Origin: Roseivivax sp. THAF197b
GTDB taxonomy: Bacteria > Pseudomonadota > Alphaproteobacteria > Rhodobacterales > Rhodobacteraceae
DNA: 64,000 nt
NCBI RefSeq assembly: GCF_009363255.1
Contig: NZ_CP045318.1
Location: 3,461,501-3,525,500 of the forward strand
Reading direction: 5' to 3'
Below the pieces are notes generated by a model. That model was given only the letters and a program-made list of their open reading frames with translations. It was not told the origin of the DNA and made no database searches. Shown piece by piece: positions 1-7,487 of the stretch (the first letter of the stretch is position 1; the number at the start of each line of letters is the position of its first letter). Made by a program: the position numbers and the translations under genes.

Positions 1-637
1 CCTGGTCCTGACCTTCTTCGGTGGCCAGCACGTCATAGACGTCTTCCTTCGCAACACCGTCGCAGAGCAGAGCCCACTCGACGTTGTTGATCGGACGCTT
101 CTCGAGCGCGCGCTTGCCCGGATACGTCTCCAGGTCGAACACGTCACAGATTTCGGTCGGCGCGTCGACGCCCTCCGGAACCATGTCGGTGCGATAGCCG
201 AAGGTCGTGGAGTAGACGATCTGCGGAATGTAGCAGTCGGAGACGATCAGGTCGCCGAAATCGTCGGACGCATCGGTGCCGTCGGGCGCCGCTGCGAGGA
301 TCTCGTCGTGATCGACTTCCATGGCCAGGCCTTCGTCACAAAGACGAATGGCGTCAGCGGCCACGACGTCGACGAGGTCCCAGGTCACGTTGCCTGCTTC
401 GTTCATCGCACGCAGCTTGGCCACGGCTTCAGCGGAGCTTTCGTCCCAGCTGACCGACACGCCGTCGTTCATTTCGAGGTAGGGCTCGACATAGGCCTGC
501 TGCTGGCTGGACTGGTATGCACCGCCCCAGCTGACCAGCGTCATGCTGTCTGCCATGTTGCCGTGACCTGCGGCGAATGCGGCTGCACCGCCCACCGTCA
601 GTGCCGTGGTGGCAAGAAGCGTTTTCGAGAACTTCAT
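1..637 (-). CDS. ABC transporter periplasmic binding protein, PotD/PotF-like (3' end cut by the window edge)
   Basis: N-terminal part (about 212 residues) of an extracellular solute-binding protein of the spermidine/putrescine type. The protein begins MKFSKTLLATTALTVGGAAA, a clear Sec signal peptide ending near AFA-AGH. The mature part carries the family pattern MTLVSWGGAYQ, in which the first strand leads into the ligand pocket, followed by WDLVDV. The start is supported by AGGGAG seven bases upstream of ATG (minus strand). It follows the PotA-type ATPase gene on the same strand with a gap of 124 bases, so the two form a transport operon; permease genes are expected beyond the left edge but cannot be seen. 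The ligand is not fixed by sequence: polyamines are the family default, but the neighbouring ectoine-hydrolase-like operon makes another small cationic or amino compound possible. Confidence 0.88.
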   Translation of the reverse strand, partial: MKFSKTLLATTALTVGGAAAFAAGHGNMADSMTLVSWGGAYQSSQQQAYVEPYLEMNDGVSVSWDESSAEAVAKLRAMNEAGNVTWDLVDVVAADAIRLCDEGLAMEVDHDEILAAAPDGTDASDDFGDLIVSDCYIPQIVYSTTFGYRTDMVPEGVDAPTEICDVFDLETYPGKRALEKRPINNVEWALLCDGVAKEDVYDVLATEEGQDQ

Positions 638-722
638 AGATAGTCTCCCTAGAGTAACATCCCGTTTTTTCGTTGTGAGGGGTCCGCGGGTCACGGGGTC
701 GACCGTCGAACCCTCATTGCAC

Positions 723-751
723 CCCCGGCAAGCGCAGATGCGCCACCGGGG
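723..751 (-). other. Hairpin between the ATPase and binding-protein genes
   Basis: CCCCGG (723-728) pairs with CCGGGG (746-751), and an inner GCGC/GCGC stem (732-735 with 740-743) closes a four-base loop. It lies between the ATPase stop and the binding-protein start. There is no T-run, so it is more likely an RNA-stability element than a full terminator; intercistronic hairpins near binding-protein genes are common. The function is inferred. Confidence 0.4.
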
Positions 752-761
752 TATTCCGGCC

Positions 762-1862
762 TCACGCGTCGAGCGCGCGGCAATCTTCCTGCAACCAGCC
801 GATCTCGATCTCCTCGCCGGGTCTGAGCCTGCGCTGATCGGGGGCGTTGCGGGTCTTGATGACGAAATCCTCGTTCCCGGCCACGGAAAGCCGGGTGCGG
901 AAGATATCGCCCATGTAGACGAATTCCTTCACGGTCGCCTTCAACAGATGCGCGTCTTCCTTCAGGCGCTCCTTGTTGAACTCAACGCGTTCCGGGCGGA
1001 TCGACACTTTCGTGCGCTCCCCCTTCTTGGAGACGTTCACCGGCACCGCGTCGATGATGTCGCCCGAGTCGAGCTTGACCACGCAGCTGTTGCCGTTGAT
1101 CTCCTCGACCACGCCTTCGAGCGTGTTGTTCTCACCGATGAACTGCGCAACGAAGCTGTTCTGCGGCTTTTCGTAAAGCTCATCCGGCGGGGCGAGCTGC
1201 TGGATACGGCCGTCGTCGAACACGGCGACGCGGTCCGACATTGTCAGCGCTTCGGTCTGGTCGTGGGTCACGTAGACCACGGTGATCCCGAGATCATGCG
1301 CCAGCTTGGTGATCTCGAACTGCAGGGTCTCCCGCAGCTGCTTGTCGAGCGCGCCGAGCGGTTCGTCCATCAGAACCAGCTCCGGCTCGAACACGAGCGC
1401 CCGGGCGAGCGCCACGCGCTGCTGCTGACCACCGGACAATTGCGCCGGGCGACGGCCCCCGAAGGCGCCCATCTGCACCATGTCGAGCGCGCGCTTGATC
1501 TTCTTCTCACGCTCCGACTTGGAGATGTTGCGCACTTCAAGTGGGAAGGAGAGGTTCTCCGCAATCGACATGTGCGGGAACAGCGCGTAGTTCTGGAACA
1601 CCATCCCGATGCCGCGCTTGTGCGGGGGGATGTTGTTGATCGATGTGCCGTCGAGCTTGATCTCGCCGTAGGTGGCTGTCTCGAACCCCGCCAGCATCAT
1701 CAGGCAGGTCGTCTTGCCCGAACCCGAGGGTCCGAGCATCGTCAGAAACTCGCCCTTCGGCATGGAGAGGTTGAGGTCTTTCACGACAAGCGTTTCGCCG
1801 TCGTAGCTCTTCTGCACTCGTTCGAACGCGACGAATGCGTCGGTACCAGCCGCTTGCGCCAA
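762..1862 (-). CDS. potA: Spermidine/putrescine-type ABC transporter ATP-binding protein
   Basis: 366-residue cytoplasmic ATPase that energises uptake by the PotABCD-type importer. The nucleotide-binding domain shows Walker A GPSGSGKTT, Q-loop FQNYALFPH, signature LSGGQQQR, Walker B LVLMDEP and the H-loop VTHDQ. The C-terminal third has the TOBE-type regulatory domain typical of PotA/CysA-class ATPases. The start codon is TTG at 1862: AGGGAG lies seven bases upstream, and the first in-frame ATG would remove the first strand of the ATPase fold. The gene is first in the operon with the binding protein downstream. It faces the M24/ArgE/GntR operon across a 435-base intergenic region, which suggests, but does not prove, shared control and substrate. 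Confidence 0.9.
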   Translation of the reverse strand: MAQAAGTDAFVAFERVQKSYDGETLVVKDLNLSMPKGEFLTMLGPSGSGKTTCLMMLAGFETATYGEIKLDGTSINNIPPHKRGIGMVFQNYALFPHMSIAENLSFPLEVRNISKSEREKKIKRALDMVQMGAFGGRRPAQLSGGQQQRVALARALVFEPELVLMDEPLGALDKQLRETLQFEITKLAHDLGITVVYVTHDQTEALTMSDRVAVFDDGRIQQLAPPDELYEKPQNSFVAQFIGENNTLEGVVEEINGNSCVVKLDSGDIIDAVPVNVSKKGERTKVSIRPERVEFNKERLKEDAHLLKATVKEFVYMGDIFRTRLSVAGNEDFVIKTRNAPDQRRLRPGEEIEIGWLQEDCRALDA

Positions 1863-2130
1863 ATCTCGGCTCCCTGTGTTGTGGTCGCGGTGTTGCCCCG
1901 CTTTTGATTACCCAAACTAAATAGCCTGAGCGTCCGTCATGCAACTGCCTTACCCCCCAGACGCTGCAATCTGCCGCGATGAAGGCGAATAATGTTCAAT
2001 TCGACTGCTTTTGCAGGACAATAGACCGTCTTTTCTGCCAATTTAGTCGAATTTCCCTTCGGGGCTGCTACGCAGGCGACGCATCGACGATTCTTTTCGC
2101 ATCGTTGCATTCACAATGCATACCCTCAGG

Positions 2131-2142
2131 GTTGTACACAAC
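2131..2142. promoter_or_regulatory. Candidate GntR operator, site 1
   Basis: The sequence GTTGTACACAAC is an inverted repeat (GTTGT, two-base centre AC, ACAAC). Many FCD-type GntR regulators bind TGT-NN-ACA-like dyads, and such a regulator is encoded by the third gene of the operon that starts at 2298. Its position midway between divergent transcription units would suit control of both. The protein-site match is inferred. Confidence 0.55.
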
Positions 2143-2237
2143 TCGGGCATCATGTTGCTTTCGCGCCATCTGACGTGATGAAGTTTTCAGCAGGAATTGC
2201 CAAGAAACGTTGGTCATGTCGTTTTTCGATAGTTGAG

Positions 2238-2249
2238 GATGTACACATC
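2238..2249. promoter_or_regulatory. Candidate GntR operator, site 2
   Basis: GATGTACACATC has the same layout and the same eight-base core TGTACACA as site 1, centred 107 bases further right, close to ten helical turns. It ends 48 bases before the ATG of the M24 gene, where a bound repressor would block transcription. Two copies of the same dyad in one promoter region make chance less likely. Confidence 0.55.
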
Positions 2250-2297
2250 GGCCACCAATGAAGGGACATCCGACCTCCTGCTGCGAAAGGTGCGTAT

Positions 2298-3494
2298 ATG
2301 GTATTTCATCGGTTCACCAAGGATCTGCCGTTTTCCGAGGCAGAATATACACGGCGACTGGGCAAGACGCGGCAGGCCATGGAACGCGCGGGGGTCGACC
2401 TGCTGTTCGTGACGGACCCGTCGAACATGGCGTGGCTCTCCGGATATGACGGCTGGTCCTTCTACGTGCATCAGGGGCTGATCGTCCTTCCCGATGCCGA
2501 TCCGATCTGGTGGGGCCGCAACCAGGACTCCAATGGAGCCGTGCGCACGGTCTGGATGGGGGATGACCGCGTGATCGGCTATGCCGACAATTACGTGCAA
2601 TCCACCGACCGCCACCCGATGCAGGACCTAGCCCAGCGCATCATCGGCATGGGACAGGGCAAGGTGCGTATCGGCATCGAGATGGACAATTACTACTTCT
2701 CCGCCAAGGCCTACCAGACGCTGCAGCAGGAACTCCCGAACGCCACCTTCATCGACGCCACGGCGCTGGTGAACTGGCAGCGTGGCATCAAGTCCGAGGA
2801 AGAACTGGTCTTCATCCGCCGGGCCGCGAAGATCTCCGAGAAGATCATCGACGGCCTCGTGGAACGGGTCGAGCCCGGCGTGCCCAAGAACGAAGTGGTG
2901 GCCGAAGTCTATCGCGACGCGCTGCGCGGCGCGGACGGCCATTGGGGGGATTACGCCGCCATCGTGCCGCTGCTGCCCTCGGGCTCCAACGCCGCGGCGC
3001 CGCATCTGACCTGGGACGGCATGCCCTTCAACGAGGGCGAGGCCACCTTCTTCGAGATCTCGGGCTGTTTCCGCCGCTATCATTGCCCACTGTCGCGCAC
3101 GATCTTCCTGGGCGAGCCGTCGGACATCTTCAAACGCGCCGAGGCCGCGCTGGTCGAAGGGCTGGAAGCGGGCCTTGATGCCGCCCGGGCGGGCAAGCGG
3201 GCCTGCGACATCGCCAATGCGCTGGCCGCACCGCTTGAAAGCGCCGGTATCGAACGGGGCGCGCGCTGCGGCTACCCGATCGGCCTCAGCTATCCGCCCG
3301 ATTGGGGCGAGCGGACCATCTCGCTGCGTTCCGAGGATGAGACGGTGCTGGAGCCCGGCATGACCTTCCACTTCATGCCCGGCCTCTGGATGTCCGATTG
3401 GGGGCTCGAAATCACCGAGTCGATCCTCATCACCGAGGACGGCCCCGCCGAGACCTTCTGCAACCGCCCACGCAAAATGTACGTGAAGACATGA
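2298..3494 (+). CDS. doeA: M24-family hydrolase resembling ectoine hydrolase (DoeA/EutD)
   Basis: 398-residue pita-bread-fold protein of peptidase family M24. It has the creatinase-like N-terminal domain (about 1-165) and the catalytic domain (about 170-390). Stretches such as SNMAWLSGYDGWSFYVHQ, YVQSTDRHPM, EMDNYYFSA and RYHCPLSRT agree with what I recall of ectoine hydrolases, which open the ectoine ring to N-acetyl-2,4-diaminobutyrate. The usual M24 metal ligands are altered here (EISGCFRRYHCPLSRT where aminopeptidases have Asp residues), which also fits DoeA-like enzymes rather than aminopeptidase P. GAAAGG lies seven bases before ATG. Its stop overlaps the start of the ArgE-like gene (ATGA). 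A related M24 enzyme acting on another cyclic amide is the main alternative. Confidence 0.78.
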   Translation: MVFHRFTKDLPFSEAEYTRRLGKTRQAMERAGVDLLFVTDPSNMAWLSGYDGWSFYVHQGLIVLPDADPIWWGRNQDSNGAVRTVWMGDDRVIGYADNYVQSTDRHPMQDLAQRIIGMGQGKVRIGIEMDNYYFSAKAYQTLQQELPNATFIDATALVNWQRGIKSEEELVFIRRAAKISEKIIDGLVERVEPGVPKNEVVAEVYRDALRGADGHWGDYAAIVPLLPSGSNAAAPHLTWDGMPFNEGEATFFEISGCFRRYHCPLSRTIFLGEPSDIFKRAEAALVEGLEAGLDAARAGKRACDIANALAAPLESAGIERGARCGYPIGLSYPPDWGERTISLRSEDETVLEPGMTFHFMPGLWMSDWGLEITESILITEDGPAETFCNRPRKMYVKT

Positions 3495-4651
3495 TCGACC
3501 TCTGGACCACGGAAACCATCCTCGCGGGCCTCATCGCGCATCCGACCGTATCGGCCGAACCCAATCGCGCGCTGATCGATCACATGGCGACGCTTCTTGA
3601 AGACTCAGGCGCGCGCGTCGACGTCTACTCGGATGCGACGGGCGGGAAGGCGAACCTATTCGCGACCATCGGGCCGGAGCGGTCGGGGGGCGTCGTGCTT
3701 TCGGGTCATTCGGACGTGGTCCCGGTGACGGACCAGAACTGGACGACCGATCCCTTCCGCATGTCCGCCTGGGACGACGCGCTTTACGGGCGTGGCGCCT
3801 GCGACATGAAGGGCTTCATCGCCGCGGCGATTTCCATGGCGCCCGTCTTCGCAGAGGCGAAGCTGAAGCGGCCCGTGCATTTCTGCTTCACCTATGACGA
3901 GGAAGTGGGCTGCCTGGGCGCGCAAGCCCTCGTGCCAGAGCTGAAGAAACGCGAGGCGCGCCCCTCGGTCGCAATCGTGGGCGAGCCTACGGAGATGCGG
4001 ATCATCGAAGGCCACAAGGGCTGCTGCGAATACACGACGACCTTCACCGGGCTGGAAGGGCACGGCTCCTCGCCCGATCTGGGCGTCAACGCCGTCTCCT
4101 ACGCGGTGCTCTATGTGACGCGGCTTCTGCTTCTCGCCGATCAACTGAAATCCATGGCGCCGGAGACCTCGCGCTTCGATCCACCCTGGACCACGGTCAA
4201 TATCGGCAAGCTCGCGGGCGGGCACGCGCATAACGTCATTCCGGGCTATGCGACGGTCGAATGGGAAATGCGGCCCGTGCAGGCCAGTGACGCGCGCTTC
4301 GTGAAGGACGGCATCCGGAAATACGTCGACGAGAACCTGCTTCCGGCGATGCGCGCCGTGCATCCCGACGCCGATGTCGTGACCGAAGTGATCGGAGAGG
4401 TGGCCGGGCTGGAGCCCATGGCCGAGAACGCCGCGCGGGACATGGTGGCGAAACTCACCGGGACCAACGCGGTCGACCTCGTGCCGTTCGGCACCGAGGC
4501 GGGCCTCTTTCAGGACATGGGCATGTCGGTCGTGGTCTGTGGCCCCGGCTCCATCGCGCAGGCGCACAAGCCCGATGAATTCGTCAGCCGCGCGCAACTC
4601 TCCCAATGCCTCGACATGCTGCGGGGATTGAGCGCGCAGCTCGCCGCATGA
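3491..4651 (+). CDS. argE: M20-family deacetylase, ArgE-like
   Basis: 386-residue M20 metallopeptidase-fold enzyme, closest by eye to acetylornithine deacetylase, which removes the acetyl group from an N-acetylated diamino acid. Visible motifs: SGHSDVVPV (first zinc His and the adjacent catalytic Asp), GRGACDMKGF (bridging Asp), TYDEEVGCLGA (catalytic Glu pair), and GEPTEMRIIEGHKG, with the final His in AQAHKPDEF. The start ATG overlaps the previous stop (ATGA), so the two are translationally coupled. In ectoine catabolism the second step is removal of acetyl from N-acetyl-diaminobutyrate, usually by DoeB; an ArgE-type enzyme here could do the same chemistry. That pairing is inferred from context. 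The stop overlaps the GntR gene start by ATGA. Confidence 0.88.
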   Translation: MIDLWTTETILAGLIAHPTVSAEPNRALIDHMATLLEDSGARVDVYSDATGGKANLFATIGPERSGGVVLSGHSDVVPVTDQNWTTDPFRMSAWDDALYGRGACDMKGFIAAAISMAPVFAEAKLKRPVHFCFTYDEEVGCLGAQALVPELKKREARPSVAIVGEPTEMRIIEGHKGCCEYTTTFTGLEGHGSSPDLGVNAVSYAVLYVTRLLLLADQLKSMAPETSRFDPPWTTVNIGKLAGGHAHNVIPGYATVEWEMRPVQASDARFVKDGIRKYVDENLLPAMRAVHPDADVVTEVIGEVAGLEPMAENAARDMVAKLTGTNAVDLVPFGTEAGLFQDMGMSVVVCGPGSIAQAHKPDEFVSRAQLSQCLDMLRGLSAQLAA

Positions 4652-5289
4652 GCGACGCCGAAACCCGTCATCTGCGCCTTTACGAGACGTTGCGGACGCG
4701 GATCTGCCTGCTGGATTACCCGCCCGGCACCAAGCTTGGCGAGGAGGCGCTGGCCGCCGAGTTCGGCGTCTCCCGCACACCCTTGCGCCGGGTTCTGTCG
4801 CGCCTTGCCGATGAGGGCCTTCTGGAAACGCGGCACGGCGTCGGCACGCTGGTCACCGATGTGGAGCCGCTGGAGCTTGCGCATATCTATGCGCTGCGGA
4901 TGGAGCTTGCGGAACTCACGGGCCGCCTGTCCCCCTGCGAGATCACGCCCGACATGCTGGCCAAGGCCCGCGCCTTTGCCGATGAGGCGGACGCCCTTCA
5001 GGCCGCCCCCGATCCGCGTGCCTTCGCGGAACTGAACCTCGCCTTCTTCACTTTCGGGCTGAGCCTGACCGAGAACACCCCCCTCGCCGAGATATCAGAG
5101 CGGCTCTATCTGCGGACCGCCCGGATCTGGCTTGCGCGGATCCCCTCGCTCGATCTGGCGCGCGAATGCGAGATTTTCGCGGCAGAGGTGCGCGAAACGC
5201 TGGCCGCCCTGGAAGCGGGAGATGCGGAGGCGGCGGGGCTCGTCCGCAGGGCGCATGTTTCCATGTCCTATGGACGTCTGACCGGCTAA
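4648..5289 (+). CDS. GntR-family transcriptional regulator with FCD-like domain
   Basis: 213-residue regulator. Residues about 10-75 form the winged helix-turn-helix, with GTKLGEEALAAEFGVSRTPL and RLADEGLLETRHGVGTLV typical of GntR proteins. The C-terminal half is an all-helical FCD-type ligand domain. The Asp/His residues that bind metal in many FCD domains look replaced (LNLAFFTFGL where D..FH is usual; E where a middle His is usual), so it may bind its effector without metal. The ATG overlaps the ArgE stop, so regulator and enzymes share a transcript and the circuit is probably autoregulatory through the two TGTACACA sites upstream of the operon. The effector is unknown; an intermediate of the pathway is the obvious guess. 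Confidence 0.85.
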   Translation: MSDAETRHLRLYETLRTRICLLDYPPGTKLGEEALAAEFGVSRTPLRRVLSRLADEGLLETRHGVGTLVTDVEPLELAHIYALRMELAELTGRLSPCEITPDMLAKARAFADEADALQAAPDPRAFAELNLAFFTFGLSLTENTPLAEISERLYLRTARIWLARIPSLDLARECEIFAAEVRETLAALEAGDAEAAGLVRRAHVSMSYGRLTG

Positions 5290-5356
5290 TTTCGGCGGTA
5301 CCACCGCGAAAAGTGTCGCAGCGCTGCACCGCAGCGGTCGGATTTTCCCCTCTCGA

Positions 5357-5376
5357 CAGCATTTTTGCTGCTTTTT
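5357..5376 (+). terminator. Weak terminator-like hairpin after the GntR gene
   Basis: CAGCA (5357-5361), a TTTT loop and TGCTG (5366-5370) are followed by CTTTTTG. The stem is only five base pairs, but the T-run directly behind it and its place 68 bases after the regulator stop suggest the end of the M24-ArgE-GntR operon. Confidence 0.35.
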
Positions 5377-5463
5377 GCCCGCACTTGGCCCGACATGAGA
5401 TGCATCAAGTACACGGCATGCAGAATCGGTCACGTTACGCAGGGGATTACGAGGGAAGGGGAC

Positions 5464-5769
5464 ATGTCCGACCTGACTTGTAACTATCAGCGGATGCTCA
5501 CGAAGGCCAAGGCGCAGCAGGCCCGCAGCGAAGGCGCGTGCCGGGAATGCCTCGTGACCGAGGCGGAATTGCAGCTTGCCGGAGAAACGCTTGAGGTCTG
5601 CGGCGAGGAGTTTGCCTACGATCTGGAAACGGGCGAGCGGGTCCTTGTGCCCGTGCCACTTTGCCCGGCCTGTCATGCCAAGGCGCATCAGGATGGGCAT
5701 GGTCATCACCTGCCCTGCCAAATCAAGGCGCGCTTCAGCCGCGAGACGGACCTGATCCTGACGTCGTGA
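5464..5769 (+). CDS. Small CxxC-motif protein, function unknown
   Basis: 101-residue soluble protein I do not recognise. Two CxxC pairs are visible, CREC near residue 22 and CPAC near residue 72, followed by a His-rich stretch (HAKAHQDGHGHHLPC), so a structural zinc site or zinc-ribbon-like fold is likely. There is no signal peptide or membrane segment. The start is chosen at ATG 5464 because a strong GAGGGAAGGGG ribosome site ends just before it; the frame is open further upstream but without one. It stands alone between the GntR operon and a shared terminator. The short length and histidines could also suit a metal-handling role; that is speculation. Confidence 0.65.
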   Translation: MSDLTCNYQRMLTKAKAQQARSEGACRECLVTEAELQLAGETLEVCGEEFAYDLETGERVLVPVPLCPACHAKAHQDGHGHHLPCQIKARFSRETDLILTS

Positions 5770-5792
5770 TCTTAGCGCGCTTGCGGATACGA

Positions 5793-5822
5793 AAAGACCC
5801 CGGCGCGTTGCCGGGGCCTTTC
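5793..5822. terminator. Bidirectional rho-independent terminator
   Basis: CCCCGGC (5798-5804), loop GCGTT and GCCGGGG (5810-5816) form a seven-pair GC stem flanked by AAAG on the left and CTTT on the right, so it works in both directions. It separates the convergent CxxC gene (plus) and MBL-fold gene (minus). Confidence 0.85.
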
Positions 5823-5844
5823 AATCCATAGCAGTGGCGGGCGA

Positions 5845-6627
5845 TCAGCCAAGACCGTTCGGATACCACTCGCCCATCGCGACCTCAGAGCCTTCGACCA
5901 TGGAGGCGAAAGCCTCGGGGTCCTGCGTGCCGCCGTCGCGACCGCGATAATGGTAGGGATAGACCACGCCGGGCTGGAACGCGTTCACGCCGCCTGCCGC
6001 CTGCTCGGCATCCATGGTGAAGGGCAGGTTCATGCAGACGAAGGCCACGTCGATATTCTCGAGCGCGCGCATTTCATCGGTGACCTCGGTATCGCCCGAC
6101 ACGTAGATCCGGAACCCGTCGAAATCGAGGACGTAGCCGTTGTCGCGGCCCTCGGGGTGGAAATTCATCCGCTCCTCGGTGGTGTTGTGCGCGGGGATGG
6201 CGGTGATGCCGACGCCCATCATCTCGCCGCTATCGCCATTGGCCATGGCGGTCGCCTTGGCCTGCATGGCCTCGGAGAGCATGTCGTAAACGGACGGGTT
6301 GGTGACGAGCATCGTGTCCTCGCCGACCACGGCATCGAGCGTCTCGGCATTGTAGTGATCGCCATGCTCATGCGTGATGAGCACCATGTCCGCCGCGGGC
6401 ATATCGGCGTATTTATCTCCGCCGCCCACGGTGTCGACATAGATGACGCCCTTCGGTGTCTCGAGCACGAAGGAGGCATGCTCCACCGGGTGCACGGTGA
6501 TCGTGCCCGCATCCGTCTCGAAGCTGTTGGAGGCATGCGCGGCGGCCATCGCGGCAAACGGCATGATCGTCGTGCCAGCCGCGGTCGCGGCGGCGCTGAC
6601 AAGGAAGGTGCGGCGGGTCTGGGTCAT
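5845..6627 (-). CDS. Tat-exported MBL-fold metal-dependent hydrolase (UlaG-like)
   Basis: 260-residue metallo-beta-lactamase-fold protein. The N-terminus MTQTRRTFLVSAAATAAGTT is a twin-arginine signal (RRTF followed by a hydrophobic alanine-rich stretch and AMA-AAH), so the folded, metal-loaded protein is exported to the periplasm. The metal motif HEHGDHYN and the later YVSGDTEVTDEM are the hallmarks of the Lactamase_B_2/UlaG-like subgroup, to which lactonases and phosphodiesterases belong; the substrate cannot be told. The start is the ATG before the RR motif; an upstream in-frame extension lacks any ribosome site. It is divergent from kpsT across 200 bases and shares a bidirectional terminator with the CxxC gene. 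Confidence 0.85.
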   Translation of the reverse strand: MTQTRRTFLVSAAATAAGTTIMPFAAMAAAHASNSFETDAGTITVHPVEHASFVLETPKGVIYVDTVGGGDKYADMPAADMVLITHEHGDHYNAETLDAVVGEDTMLVTNPSVYDMLSEAMQAKATAMANGDSGEMMGVGITAIPAHNTTEERMNFHPEGRDNGYVLDFDGFRIYVSGDTEVTDEMRALENIDVAFVCMNLPFTMDAEQAAGGVNAFQPGVVYPYHYRGRDGGTQDPEAFASMVEGSEVAMGEWYPNGLG

Positions 6628-6735
6628 CGGATACTCCGTTCGGTGCTGAATTCTTGTGAAGGAACTAGCTTCGATCGGCAGCACTTCAATTCGCGGCGAG
6701 GGCCGCCCGGATTGACCCCGGTCCAATTGTCTTTT

Positions 6736-6762
6736 GTTTCCGAAACGGGTCATAATATGACC
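6736..6762. promoter_or_regulatory. Two adjacent palindromes in front of kpsT
   Basis: GTTTC-C-GAAAC (6736-6746) is followed two bases later by GGTCATA-A-TATGACC (6748-6762), a perfect 7-1-7 inverted repeat. They lie in the 200-base region between the divergent MBL gene and kpsT, about 65-90 bases before the kpsT ATG. A TATAAA sequence at 6796-6801 may be the -10 of kpsT. The layout looks like an operator, but no regulator can be named. Confidence 0.5.
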
Positions 6763-6827
6763 AAATTTGCTGCTTATGTCTCCGGTCAATGGTCTTATAA
6801 ACCGACCGAGCAGGACGAAACCCGCCC

Positions 6828-7487
6828 ATGATCGAGTTCGAAAACGTCAGCAAGTCCTTCTGGACGGGATCGCACCACAAGGTGATCCTGAACCAGGCGT
6901 CGTTCCGCGTGGAACGGGGCGAGAATATCGGGATTCTGGCCCCCAACGGGACCGGCAAGACGACGCTGGTGAACATGATGGCCGGGCTCGAGAAACCCGA
7001 TGAGGGCACGATCCGCCGTGAGGGCGGCATCTCCTTTCCGCTGGGCTATATGGGCGGCGTCGTGAACAGGATCTCGGCGCGCGAGAATGCGCGCTTCATC
7101 GCCAAGATCTACGGTCTCGATCCCGATTACGTGGAGGCCTTCTGCCGCTGGCTCTGCAATTTGGGAGAATATTTCGACCAGCCGCTCGGCACCTATTCGG
7201 CCGGGATGAAGGGGCGGTTCAGCTTCGCGCTGCTGCTGGCACTCGATTTCGACATGTATCTCATCGACGAGGGCATGCCCAACTCGACCGACGTGGAATT
7301 CAACAAGAAAGCGGGCGATCTGCTGGCGGAGCGGTTGCAACGCTCGACGCTCGTGATCGTGTCGCATCAGCCGGACCTGCTGCAGAAATTCGCCAAGAAG
7401 GCGGGTGTCCTGATGGATGGAAACCTGCATATGTTCGACACTCTGGAAGAGGCGAAGGCGCTTTATGACTACGAAACCCAAAGCTAA
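6828..7487 (+). CDS. kpsT: Capsular polysaccharide export ABC ATPase
   Basis: 219-residue ATPase of the KpsT/CtrD group that powers export of a finished polysaccharide through the KpsM permease. Visible are Walker A APNGTGKTT, the compact KpsT-like signature YSAGMKGRFSFAL in place of LSGGQ, Walker B MYLIDEGM and the H-loop VSHQ. The short length and the lack of a C-terminal carbohydrate-binding domain separate it from Wzt of O-antigen systems. Its 3' end overlaps kpsE by 23 bases. The matching permease is not next door but at 39691-40521. A double palindrome 65-90 bases upstream may control it. Confidence 0.9.
   Translation: MIEFENVSKSFWTGSHHKVILNQASFRVERGENIGILAPNGTGKTTLVNMMAGLEKPDEGTIRREGGISFPLGYMGGVVNRISARENARFIAKIYGLDPDYVEAFCRWLCNLGEYFDQPLGTYSAGMKGRFSFALLLALDFDMYLIDEGMPNSTDVEFNKKAGDLLAERLQRSTLVIVSHQPDLLQKFAKKAGVLMDGNLHMFDTLEEAKALYDYETQS

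Larger units (their letters stand above)
1863..2297. other. Divergent intergenic region, 435 bases
   Basis: No convincing gene; the 64-codon frame at 1979-2173 has cysteine-rich random composition. The base composition is visibly more AT-rich than the flanking genes. It holds two matching 12-base inverted repeats with the core TGTACACA (2131-2142 and 2238-2249), listed separately, and a further inverted repeat TGCATT-CAC-AATGCA at 2106-2120. It must contain the promoters for the transporter (leftwards) and the M24 operon (rightwards); I could not place -35/-10 boxes with confidence. Confidence 0.7.

Noticed and set aside
606..1907. A 433-codon plus-strand frame
   Set aside because: Antisense to the PotA-type ATPase, which has every expected ABC motif.
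1979..2173. A 64-codon frame in the potA-M24 intergenic region
   Set aside because: Cys- and Arg-rich random composition, no ribosome site, and it overlaps the candidate operator at 2131.
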